Assembly: GCA_002441265.1 (NCBI GenBank)
Contig: DJVQ01000031.1
Span: 1 to 49,786 of the forward strand
Length of the DNA: 49,786 nucleotides
Origin: Syntrophaceae bacterium UBA6252
GTDB lineage: Bacteria > Desulfobacterota > Syntrophia > Syntrophales > UBA6807
Direction: 5' to 3'
The notes under the pieces were generated by a model, which searched no databases, was not told where the DNA came from, and saw only the letters and a list, made by a program, of their open reading frames with translations. A program made the translations under genes and the position numbers. The number at the start of each line of letters is the position of its first letter. Within the stretch, counting starts at the first letter, position 1. Positions 8,132 through 16,163 of the stretch are shown here, piece by piece.

Positions 8132-8634
8132 ACGCCGAAATGCCGCAAATCCCGCCTCGTCTCCATTCCGTCGAGGTCGCCATCCGGAAAATGGAAAAGG
8201 AGGATCTTCCCGGGGTCCTGGAAATCGAACGGCTGTCGTTCCGCACCCCCTGGACGGAGACCCTGTTCCTGGAAGAGTTGGAGACCCCCTTCTGCAACAG
8301 CCTCGTCGCCGTTGTGGAAGGGCTCGTGAGGGGGTCCATCCATTTTGCGATCGTTCTCGACGAGATTCACCTGAGGAACGTCGCCGTCCATCCCTCCTTC
8401 AAGCGGCGGGGGATCGCCACCCGGCTCATGGAGGAGATGATCGAGCGTTCCATGAAAAAAGGCGCTTTCCTGTGTTTTCTGGAGGTACGGTACTCCAACC
8501 GGCAGGCCATAAGCCTTTACAGGAAATTCGGATTCACGAGGAAGGGGATCCGGCCGCTCTATTATTCCGACACCAACGAGGACGCCGTCATCATGGCGGC
8601 GGATTTTTCCGGCCTCGGCGCGGGGAGGGCATGA
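8128..8634 (+). CDS. rimI: Ribosomal-protein-alanine N-acetyltransferase (GNAT)
   Basis: RimI acetylates the N-terminal alanine of ribosomal protein S18 using acetyl-CoA. The 168-residue product carries the GNAT acetyl-CoA loop in RNVAVHPSFKRRGIATRLM, and the RimI-typical EVRYSNRQAISLYRKFGF near the end. Its N-terminus has an extension of about 15 residues before the domain. ATG 8128 overlaps the IIC stop (ATGA). The stop is one base before the pyrK start, so it is part of a tight operon with PTS and pyrimidine genes. Confidence 0.85.
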   Translation: MNAEMPQIPPRLHSVEVAIRKMEKEDLPGVLEIERLSFRTPWTETLFLEELETPFCNSLVAVVEGLVRGSIHFAIVLDEIHLRNVAVHPSFKRRGIATRLMEEMIERSMKKGAFLCFLEVRYSNRQAISLYRKFGFTRKGIRPLYYSDTNEDAVIMAADFSGLGAGRA

Positions 8635-8635
8635 C

Positions 8636-9475
8636 ATGACCCCGATGCAGGACGTCATCACCGGGAGCGTCCTGTCCCAGGAGGAGATCCTTCCGGGGCA
8701 CCTGCTCCTGAGGATTTCCGTCGCCCCGGGGACCTTCGGGAGGGCGGTCCCCGGCCAGTTCGTCATGATCCGCCGGAAGGGGGAGTCCGCCCCGTTCCTC
8801 TTCCGCCCGTTCAGCGTTCATTCCGTCGAGACGGGTCGGGAGGAGGACATCGTGGGGATTCTTTACCGCGTCGTCGGCGGCGGCACGGAAATTTTCGGAA
8901 GAATGAGACCCGGCGGGGAACTGTCCCTCATGGGCCCCCTGGGCAGGGGATTCAGGATTCCCGCGGACCGGAAGAACGTTCTTCTCGTGGGAGGGGGCAT
9001 GGGCGTGGCCCCTCTTTATTTCCTGGCCGGAAGCCTTGCGGATTTCCGGAAGGAGAAGGGGGCGTCCGTGGCGGGCTATTTCGGCTGCGGCGGTTCGGAT
9101 TTCGTTCCCGTCCTGGAAAGATTCGCCCCCTTGTGCTCCGCCCTTCGGATCAGCACCGACGACGGGAGCTTCGGCCGCGCCGGGACGGTCATCGACCTGC
9201 TCATGGAAGACCTCGGCGGGTACGATCCGGCGTCCACGGTGCTGTGCGGATGCGGCCCCCGCCCCATGCTGAAGCGCCTCCTCGAACTGGGAAAAGCTTT
9301 CGGAGCGGCCTGCCAGGTTTCCATGGAGGAGCGAATGGCCTGCGGGGTCGGGGCCTGCCTCGGCTGCGTCATTCCGGTGAAGAACGGCGGCGGGGAACGG
9401 ACCTATCGCCGGGCGTGCACGGAAGGACCGGTGTTCACCCTCGAGGAACTTGAAGGAGAGGCCGATGGGGGATAA
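8636..9475 (+). CDS. pyrK: Dihydroorotate dehydrogenase electron-transfer subunit
   Basis: PyrK carries FAD and a [2Fe-2S] cluster and lets PyrD (class 1B) pass electrons from dihydroorotate to NAD+. The 279-residue protein has the FAD-binding RPFSVHSV segment, the NAD-binding LLVGGGMGVAPLYFLA region, and the cluster cysteines C236, C241, C244 and C261. Length is near that of other PyrK proteins. The start directly follows the rimI stop. It overlaps pyrD by 11 bases, matching the usual pyrK-pyrD pairing of anaerobes. Confidence 0.93.
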   Translation: MTPMQDVITGSVLSQEEILPGHLLLRISVAPGTFGRAVPGQFVMIRRKGESAPFLFRPFSVHSVETGREEDIVGILYRVVGGGTEIFGRMRPGGELSLMGPLGRGFRIPADRKNVLLVGGGMGVAPLYFLAGSLADFRKEKGASVAGYFGCGGSDFVPVLERFAPLCSALRISTDDGSFGRAGTVIDLLMEDLGGYDPASTVLCGCGPRPMLKRLLELGKAFGAACQVSMEERMACGVGACLGCVIPVKNGGGERTYRRACTEGPVFTLEELEGEADGG

Positions 9476-10409
9476 ACCGCTCGATCTCACCGTTTCCGTC
9501 GGAGGCGGGCTCGTCCTTCGGAATCCCGTCATGACGGCCTCGGGAACCTTCGGCTACGGGCGGGAGTATGCCCCGTACGTCGATCTGCGCCGTCTCGGGG
9601 CCGTGATCGTCAAGGGGCTCTCCCTGAAGCCCCGGGCGGGAAATCCGCCTCCCCGGATCATGGAGACGCCCTCGGGCATGCTGAACGCCGTGGGGCTTCA
9701 GAACATCGGCGTCGACGCCTTCGTCGAAGAGAAACTCCCCTTCCTTCGGACGCTGGGGACGCCGGTGATCGTGAACATTTTCGGGGAATCGGTGGAGGAA
9801 TACGGGAAACTGGCGGGGATCCTCGACACCGTGGAAGGAATTCACGGACTGGAGGTGAACATCTCCTGCCCCAACGTCCGGTGCGGCGGAATCGCCTTCG
9901 GGGCGGACCCCTCCGCCGCGTCGGAGGTCACGGAACGGGTCCGCTGCGCCACCGGCCTTCCCGTGATGGTGAAGCTCACCCCCAACGTGACCGACATCGC
10001 GGCCGTCGCGCGCCGGGTCGAGGCGGCGGGCGCCCATTCCGTCTCCCTCATCAACACCCTGCGGGGGATGTCGGTGGACGTGGAGAACCGCGTTCCCCAC
10101 CTGGCCATGGTCACCGGCGGCCTTTCCGGGCCGGCGATCAAGCCGGTGGCCCTCCGGATGGTGTGGGAGGTCCGGCAGGCCGTGTCGATCCCCGTCATCG
10201 GCGTCGGCGGCATTCAGACCGGCCGGGACGCCCTGGAATTCCTCATCGCCGGCGCGTCCGCCGTCGAGGTGGGGACGGCGAATTTCATCAACCCGAGGGC
10301 CACCCTGGACGTCCTGGAGGGGATCGTGTCCTGGATGGAACGGAAGGGAATCGGCCGCATCGGGGACATCATCGGCAGCCTTCGGGTCTGCATGGAGGAA
10401 CCGGCATGA
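9465..10409 (+). CDS. pyrD: Dihydroorotate dehydrogenase, class 1B catalytic subunit
   Basis: This FMN enzyme oxidises dihydroorotate to orotate in pyrimidine synthesis. The 314-residue product shows NPVMTASGTFGYG, VEVGTANF and the class 1B catalytic cysteine in VNISCPNV (C135). Class 1B uses Cys as the base, consistent with pyrK next door. ATG 9465 has a perfect AAGGAGAG, so I prefer it to the TTG five codons upstream. The stop overlaps the next gene by ATGA. Confidence 0.95.
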   Translation: MGDKPLDLTVSVGGGLVLRNPVMTASGTFGYGREYAPYVDLRRLGAVIVKGLSLKPRAGNPPPRIMETPSGMLNAVGLQNIGVDAFVEEKLPFLRTLGTPVIVNIFGESVEEYGKLAGILDTVEGIHGLEVNISCPNVRCGGIAFGADPSAASEVTERVRCATGLPVMVKLTPNVTDIAAVARRVEAAGAHSVSLINTLRGMSVDVENRVPHLAMVTGGLSGPAIKPVALRMVWEVRQAVSIPVIGVGGIQTGRDALEFLIAGASAVEVGTANFINPRATLDVLEGIVSWMERKGIGRIGDIIGSLRVCMEEPA

Positions 10410-11089
10410 GCGGAAGCGAAGAAATCGCCCCGGGCGTGTATCTCGTGGGGGGACCGAACATCTCCCGGGCGGAGGATGCGACTGCCTTCGTGATCCGGTT
10501 TCCCGACACCCTCGTCATGATCGACTCGGGCGGCGGAAGAAGCACCGGAATCCTGGAGAAGAACATGGGCGAAGCGGGCCTGGACCCGGGAGGAATCTCC
10601 CTCCTCATCCTGACCCACTGCCACATCGACCATATCGGGGGTGCTCCCTACTTCCGGGAAATCCACGGCGCCAGGCTGGCGATGCACGATCTCGACGCGG
10701 ACGCCGTCGAACAGGGGGACCCGGTCCGGACGGCGGCCCACTGGTACGACATGGAATTCCCCCCGACCCCGGTGGATCGCAGGTTCACGGGATCCCACGA
10801 GGTGCTCCCGTTCGGCGGGGAGGAACTTCACGTTCTCCACACGCCGGGCCATACCCCAGGCTCCGTTTCCCTGTATCTGGACAGGGAGGGGAAAAGGATC
10901 CTCTTCGGGCAGGACATTCACGGCCCTTTCCTCCCGGCGTTCGGCTCCAATCTGGACGACTGGCGGGTTTCGATGGAGAAACTTCTCGACCTGAAGGCGG
11001 ACATCCTCTGCGAGGGCCATTTCGGCATCTTTCCCGACCGGGAGAAGGTGGAAAGGTACCTGAGAAAATATCTGAGAGAGTATTCCTAG
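10406..11089 (+). CDS. Metallo-beta-lactamase-fold hydrolase
   Basis: This is a 227-residue glyoxalase-II-like metallo-hydrolase. The metal-binding motif H71-C-H73-I-D75-H76 is intact, followed by the third-ligand motif HTPGHTPGS, an Asp in FGQDIHG, and a distal His in LCEGHFG. It starts within the pyrD stop (ATGA), so it is the last member of the PTS-rimI-pyrKD operon. The substrate is not evident. Cytoplasmic, since no signal peptide is seen. Confidence 0.85.
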   Translation: MSGSEEIAPGVYLVGGPNISRAEDATAFVIRFPDTLVMIDSGGGRSTGILEKNMGEAGLDPGGISLLILTHCHIDHIGGAPYFREIHGARLAMHDLDADAVEQGDPVRTAAHWYDMEFPPTPVDRRFTGSHEVLPFGGEELHVLHTPGHTPGSVSLYLDREGKRILFGQDIHGPFLPAFGSNLDDWRVSMEKLLDLKADILCEGHFGIFPDREKVERYLRKYLREYS

Positions 11090-11218
11090 CGGGGCCGAAC
11101 CATCATGGTTTGAGGAAGTTGCGGATTCGTCGCGGGGAAGGCTGAAACGGATCGGCGGGACTTGAAGCCGGACCCGTCAAGCGGGATTGCCGGCGGGAAG
11201 GAAAGGGAGAGCTGGATC

Positions 11219-12034
11219 ATGGAAGAACCAGGATCGTACCTGATGGAGAATGAAGCGGAGATCGTCCGGCTGGAATGGAAAACGGACGTCGAGGCCTTCC
11301 GGAAACAGGCGTCGTGGTGCGGCGTCCGTCCCGGGATGCGCGTCCTTGACGTGGGATGCGGTCCCGGCCTGACCACGTCCCTCCTGCACGAGATGGTCCA
11401 GCCGGGAGGCTCCGTCGTCGGCATCGACTTCTCGACGGAGAGAATCGATCACGGCATGAAACGCTACGGGGGGCTTCCGGGGATCCGTTTCGACCTGAGG
11501 GACCTCCGGAAACCGCTTGCCGACCTGGGAACCTTCGACATCGTCTGGGTGCGGTTCGTTCTCGAGTATTTCCGGCGGGAGGCGCCCCGGATCGTGAGGA
11601 ATCTGAAAGACGTGGTCGCGCCCGGCGGCTGGCTCTGCCTGGCCGATCTGGACAACAACTGCCTGAGCCATTACGAAATTCCCGCCGATATGGAGCGGAT
11701 GCTGGTCAGGATCATGTCCCGGATGGAGGAGACCTTCGATTTCGACGTAAACGCCGGAAGGAAGCTCTATGCCCGCCTTTATGATGAGGGATTCACGGAC
11801 CTGGAGGTGGAACTCGTCGCCCATCACCTGATTTACGGGAAGATCCGGGAAAGCGATGCCTTCAACTGGCTGAAGAAGGTGGAAGTGGCTTCCCTGAAGG
11901 TTCCCGAACTGTTCCGGGAGTACAAGGGCGGCTTTGAAGGATTCCTGGAGGACTTCGGAAAGTTTTTCCACGACCCCCGGAGATTTACCTATACGCCGCT
12001 TATCCTGTGCAAGGGGAGGAAACCCGCCGGCTGA
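11219..12034 (+). CDS. Class I SAM-dependent methyltransferase
   Basis: The 271-residue protein has a Rossmann methyltransferase core: motif I LDVGCGPGLTT, then a GSVVGIDFS strand, and DIVWVRFVLEYF at the motif IV position. The C-terminal part is less conserved. ATG 11219 follows AGGGAG, and an upstream TTG start lacks support. It is 129 bases after the operon above and convergent with the HD-GYP gene. I do not recognise the substrate. Sterol or quinone-type methyltransferases and natural-product enzymes are all possible. Confidence 0.8.
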   Translation: MEEPGSYLMENEAEIVRLEWKTDVEAFRKQASWCGVRPGMRVLDVGCGPGLTTSLLHEMVQPGGSVVGIDFSTERIDHGMKRYGGLPGIRFDLRDLRKPLADLGTFDIVWVRFVLEYFRREAPRIVRNLKDVVAPGGWLCLADLDNNCLSHYEIPADMERMLVRIMSRMEETFDFDVNAGRKLYARLYDEGFTDLEVELVAHHLIYGKIRESDAFNWLKKVEVASLKVPELFREYKGGFEGFLEDFGKFFHDPRRFTYTPLILCKGRKPAG

Positions 12035-12146
12035 AACGACCCGTCGTCCGGCGCCGGAAACTCCCTGTCGCGCCGCCGTGACGGGGGCCGCGCGGGGGGA
12101 TGCCCGCGTCTTTCGGGACCTTGCATCCGTTCCAGGGCCGCCCCGT

Positions 12147-14459
12147 TCAGGGAAGGAAGGGTTTGTCCTCCTGGCTGAACAGAAATTTCTCCTCCCGGAT
12201 GAGCCGCACGCAGGTGTCCACGACCGTCTCGTCGAAAAGAACGCCTTTATTCCGGGTGATTTCCTCCAGGGCCGTTTCGATTCCCAGGGAAGGCCGGTAA
12301 GGCCGGTGGGAAGCCATGGCCTCCACCACGTCTGAAACGGCCAGGATCCGGGCTTCCAGGAGAATGTCCTCCCCCGAAATGCCCCTCGGGTACCCCGATC
12401 CGTTGAGCTTTTCGTGGTGCTGATACACCATTTCCGCCACCGGGGTCTTGAACTCGATGTTTTTCAGGATGTGATACCCCACCTCGGGATGGGTTTTCAT
12501 CATGTCGAATTCGATCTTGCTCAGTTTCCCCGGCTTGGAGAGGATTTCCGCGGGAATGTAGATCTTGCCGATGTCATGGATCATCGATCCCATCCGGATC
12601 CCGCTGATGGTCGCATCGGGGAGGTTCATCTCCTCAGCGATGGCGCAGGCCAGTTCCGACACCCTCCTCTGGTGCCCCGCCGTGTAGGGGTCCCGGGCCT
12701 CGACGATGATGGACATGGCGTCGATGGTGCTCTGGAGGGCCGACTGGAGCATGTCCAGATTCTTTTCGAGCGCCGTGATGTCCGTCATGATCCCGATGAA
12801 TCCCACCTTGCCGCTTTTCCCATCCAGATTCGGCGATCCGCTCATGGTCAGAATCCGTTCGCTTCCATCCTTCGATATCAGGACCGTCCGGACTCCCTTC
12901 ACCGTTTCGCGGTGGTTTCGCACGCGCTTGAAGGCCCGGATCAACTGGCGTTCCTCGTCGGGGTCCTTCCTTAGAAAATCGGTGAAATAGCGGCCGAGGA
13001 CGCTTTCCGCCGGGTGGCCGAGGATCTTTTCCCAGGCGGGATTGATGTAGGTGACGGTCCCGTTGTCGTTCAGCGTGAAAATGATGTCCGGCGAATTCTC
13101 GCCGAGGGCCCGGAAACGCTCCTCGCTTTCCCTGATTTTCTGGTAGGTCCGGGCGTTGTTGATGCTGATGCCGATCTGGGGGGCGATGCCCATGAGAAGG
13201 CTGAGATCGCTCTGGTTCAGAATCCGCTTCGACCGGGGGGTGTCCACGGCGAGGACGCCCTCCGATTTTCCCTCGTAAAGGATCGGAACGGACAGAAAGG
13301 ATTTGACGTTCAGCTTCTTCACGTAATCGGCGGTCTTCTCGGAAAGGGTGTCCTCCAGCTGGGAGATGTCGTTGACCAGGAAGGGCTTCTGGTCCCTGAA
13401 CGTAACGACGAAGGGGCCTTTCGAACCGGGCCGGTCCAGGTGGAAATACGTTTTCTTCATGACTTCTTCCTGCTCCGGCCTGTACCCGTATCCCATCGTG
13501 TAGGTGAGCCGGGTCCTGTCCTCGCTGGCCAGCATGACCATGCCCCGGCCGTAATCGAGCCGTTTCTGGAGGGTTTCCATCATGAAGCGGAGCAGCCGGT
13601 CGAAATCGAGGATGCTCGATGCGGCCTGGCCGATTTCCTGGACCAGAAGCGCTTCGTTGTAATGGCGGTTGATCTCGTTGATGAGCTGGTCCGCCGCGTT
13701 GCCCTGGCTTTTCAGGTTTCGCGCGTAGTCCTCCTTCTCGAGCTGGCTCGCCCGGAAAAAGATCCCCAGGGTGACCAGAACCAGGAGAAGCGCGACGATG
13801 GACCACTGGAAGAAGGGAAGCCAGAAGAGCAGGCCGGCGGCGAGGAGCACGGAGAGCGCGGTGGCGTAATAGCCGATGCGCCTCCAGACGAGAAAGGGAT
13901 TGATGTCCCAGGACACGTTGTATTCGCAGACTTTGTCCCCTCGGTGGATGCAGCAGGGATGGTCGATGGCGGCATAGCGGTTGGTGAAGACCTTGGCCAT
14001 GGACTCGAGAAGGCCGATCCGGTTTTCGCACTGGTAGGGCTTTTCCTGGACGCCCTCCCGCGGCTCGAAGAGGATTTTCACGCTGCTCGGTCCCGTGACC
14101 TGGCTGCTCACCCGGTGGGCGCGGCTCAGGGTGGCCGACACCTTCTCCACCATCCAGTATGCGATTCCCGGAGAGAGGAAACCGATCACGTACTGCCGGA
14201 GGGTTCCCGATGCCTTGTTGGAGGCGATGAAACGGCCCGCCTCGCGGGCGATGGAAGGATTTCCCGTCTCCTTCAGGACCGCCTCGTAGAAGCGGTCCAC
14301 GTCCTCCTGGGTGAACCAGTGACCGGCATCTTCGATTTCGAAACGGGTGATTCCGGCCAACTGAAGAATTTTGTCCAGATCAATGCCGGAGTGGTAAATC
14401 TTGAAGTATTCGGTGTAGGTTTCGAGGAGCCGGCTGTTGTAAAGTGGAACGTCTCTCAA
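12147..14459 (-). CDS. Membrane sensor with GAF, PAS and HD-GYP (c-di-GMP phosphodiesterase)
   Basis: This is a 770-residue sensor. Residues 1-185 form an input region ending in an HPCC..G...C motif (168-178) before two membrane segments (about 197-214 and 219-236). Next come a GAF domain (about 270-430), a PAS domain (about 445-560) and an HD-GYP domain (about 575-770). Catalytic H628-D629 (MIHDIGKI) and HHEKLNGSGYP (681-691) are intact, so c-di-GMP hydrolysis is expected. The start codon is TTG 14459 with a weak Shine-Dalgarno. The input half is paralogous to that of the kinase at 16164-19067. It is last on the minus-strand signalling block, after a 279-base gap that holds only a candidate TATCAT -10. 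Confidence 0.85.
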   Translation of the reverse strand: MRDVPLYNSRLLETYTEYFKIYHSGIDLDKILQLAGITRFEIEDAGHWFTQEDVDRFYEAVLKETGNPSIAREAGRFIASNKASGTLRQYVIGFLSPGIAYWMVEKVSATLSRAHRVSSQVTGPSSVKILFEPREGVQEKPYQCENRIGLLESMAKVFTNRYAAIDHPCCIHRGDKVCEYNVSWDINPFLVWRRIGYYATALSVLLAAGLLFWLPFFQWSIVALLLVLVTLGIFFRASQLEKEDYARNLKSQGNAADQLINEINRHYNEALLVQEIGQAASSILDFDRLLRFMMETLQKRLDYGRGMVMLASEDRTRLTYTMGYGYRPEQEEVMKKTYFHLDRPGSKGPFVVTFRDQKPFLVNDISQLEDTLSEKTADYVKKLNVKSFLSVPILYEGKSEGVLAVDTPRSKRILNQSDLSLLMGIAPQIGISINNARTYQKIRESEERFRALGENSPDIIFTLNDNGTVTYINPAWEKILGHPAESVLGRYFTDFLRKDPDEERQLIRAFKRVRNHRETVKGVRTVLISKDGSERILTMSGSPNLDGKSGKVGFIGIMTDITALEKNLDMLQSALQSTIDAMSIIVEARDPYTAGHQRRVSELACAIAEEMNLPDATISGIRMGSMIHDIGKIYIPAEILSKPGKLSKIEFDMMKTHPEVGYHILKNIEFKTPVAEMVYQHHEKLNGSGYPRGISGEDILLEARILAVSDVVEAMASHRPYRPSLGIETALEEITRNKGVLFDETVVDTCVRLIREEKFLFSQEDKPFLP

Positions 14460-14738
14460 TGATCGGACACCGCCCTTGAGGTATCGGCCCGCTGGAGGCG
14501 TCGCGGTGCATGAATCCTTCCGTGGTCCGGCCGGATCCCTTCTTCACGACGGCCCCGAAGGGGAAACGGGCACGTCCTATAGATGATACCATACTCCGAC
14601 GGGGAAAAAATAGATAAAATCGAATCTACGGGCCGGGAATCGGCAAATCGCGAAGCAATCCGGATTTCGGTTTTCCGCCGGCGCGGCGAAGACCGGGAAA
14701 CGCCGGCGGCCCCGGTTTCCGGGGATGCCGCGATGCCG

Positions 14739-15398
14739 TCAGTTCCTGCTGTACTGGCTGAACAGGCGCAGCCCTTTTCGTGTGAGGGAAAAGCTCGGCT
14801 GGTCCGAACCGCCCAATTCCTGTCCGATGTATCCCTTCGCCATCATCAGCGAGAGGGTTTCGTTGAATTCCTTTTCGCCCATGCCGGATTCCTCCAGAAT
14901 GCCGGCGAACGTCGCCCCGGCGCGTTTCTTTTCCGAGACGATTTTGATGATTTTGTATTCGTTCTCGGACACCGGGCCGTTCGGGGGCCGGGATTCCTTT
15001 TCCGTCCCGTCCGGTCCGCCGTCGGGCTTTTCCGCTGGCGCTTCCCGCGCCGGTCCGCTCCTTTCCCCGCGGTCCTTTTCCCGGGGGAGGGGAGGAGGCG
15101 CGGTGTCCGGTTTCCCCCTCGGGAAGAGCCTCGGGAGGAGGACGGAAAAGAGAAGGCAGATGCTGAAGAAATAGAGAAGGGAGAGCGGGTCCGACTTCCC
15201 TTCCGCAAGGAGGCGGCTCGAAAACGTGTTCAGAGCGAGGGGAACGGAGAAGGACCCGAAAACGCCGAGAAGAAGATGAAACGGAAGTCCCCGTCCTTCA
15301 CCGCGGCCGCCGCCGGTGTCGATGGTATGGCTGACGAATCCGCCGGCGAACCCGCCGGCGATCATGATCAGGATCAGCTGGAAAATATAGGCGTCCAT
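14739..15398 (-). CDS. Three-TM membrane protein with C-terminal winged-helix-like domain
   Basis: I do not recognise a named family with confidence. The 219-residue product has three hydrophobic segments (about 4-24, 40-58 and 71-91), a Pro/Glu/Gly-rich linker (about 95-140), and a C-terminal helical domain (about 142-217) with the look of a winged helix (NEYKIIKIVSE, GILEESGMGEKEFNETL, MMAKGYI). Some three-TM proteins tied to nucleotide-signalling systems look similar, but I cannot confirm that. ATG 15398 lies 60 bases after the preceding gene. A CCCCGG-TTT-CCGGGG hairpin (14710-14724) follows the stop. Confidence 0.65.
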   Translation of the reverse strand: MDAYIFQLILIMIAGGFAGGFVSHTIDTGGGRGEGRGLPFHLLLGVFGSFSVPLALNTFSSRLLAEGKSDPLSLLYFFSICLLFSVLLPRLFPRGKPDTAPPPLPREKDRGERSGPAREAPAEKPDGGPDGTEKESRPPNGPVSENEYKIIKIVSEKKRAGATFAGILEESGMGEKEFNETLSLMMAKGYIGQELGGSDQPSFSLTRKGLRLFSQYSRN

Positions 15399-15458
15399 GG
15401 GGTCGATTACGGGTACCTCCGGCCGGCCGGACCCTTGCGGGGAACCCCTCCCGCGGGG

Positions 15459-16157
15459 TCACCGGGGGGAAAGCCAGATTTCAACCAGTCGTTTTCGCGC
15501 ATCCGGATATTTCTCCTCCAGGGATCTGATCGGGTAGGGGGGAGGCGCCGTCTCGCCTTCTTCCAGGAAAATCGATCGGAGCACCCTCTGGACCCTTTCC
15601 GCTCCGCCCAGGTCCTCCCCGTGAAAGAAGCGGATTTCACCGCGACGGATGGCCTTGGGGACCCGTTCGATATTCCATACCTGGAAATCTCCGGACCCGC
15701 TCAAAGCGGTCTTCAGTTTTTTCGCCAGGTCTTTCTGATCTTCTCTATGGTATTGAATGAAAATCTGGTACCGTTCCCCCACCGCGGTCGCGGTTTCCGG
15801 CATCCCCGTTTCGGAAGCCTTTTCTTCCGGCCCGATCCCGGGACTTCCCACGACACGGTCGTTCCCGGCGGACGGCAGGGCTTTCGAAAGCAGCGGTGCC
15901 AGCGCGTCTATTCTCTTATCGACACGATCGATGGATTTCTTGAACTCGATCCGGAAGGTTTCGCGATCCTGGAGATCGGCGGCCCACTGGATCAGGATGG
16001 AGAGGGCGATTCCGCAGAGGAGTCCGACAAGAAACCCCGCGGCGAGGAAATTCCTTTCCCTTTTCCGCTGAAGGGACAATTCCATGGACTTGTTCAGCGC
16101 GCTCGAAAGGAGCCGGATGACGCTTTCGTTTTCATCTTTCTTTCCGTTTTCCGCCAT
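15459..16157 (-). CDS. Single-TM protein with C-terminal alpha/beta domain, unknown function
   Basis: Unrecognised 232-residue protein. A charged cytoplasmic N-terminus is followed by one membrane segment (about 36-56), a short coiled-coil-like stretch (FKKSIDRVDKRIDAL) and a linker. A C-terminal domain (about 127-200) has a pattern of strands and helices (YQIFIQYHRED, IERVPKAIRRGEIRFF) that recalls small LytR_C- or SPOR-like folds. It begins six bases after the kinase stop and precedes the three-TM gene, so kinase and both membrane proteins are probably one transcript. A scaffolding or sensing role beside the kinase is inference only. Confidence 0.6.
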   Translation of the reverse strand: MAENGKKDENESVIRLLSSALNKSMELSLQRKRERNFLAAGFLVGLLCGIALSILIQWAADLQDRETFRIEFKKSIDRVDKRIDALAPLLSKALPSAGNDRVVGSPGIGPEEKASETGMPETATAVGERYQIFIQYHREDQKDLAKKLKTALSGSGDFQVWNIERVPKAIRRGEIRFFHGEDLGGAERVQRVLRSIFLEEGETAPPPYPIRSLEEKYPDARKRLVEIWLSPR

Positions 16158-16163
16158 CGCCGT

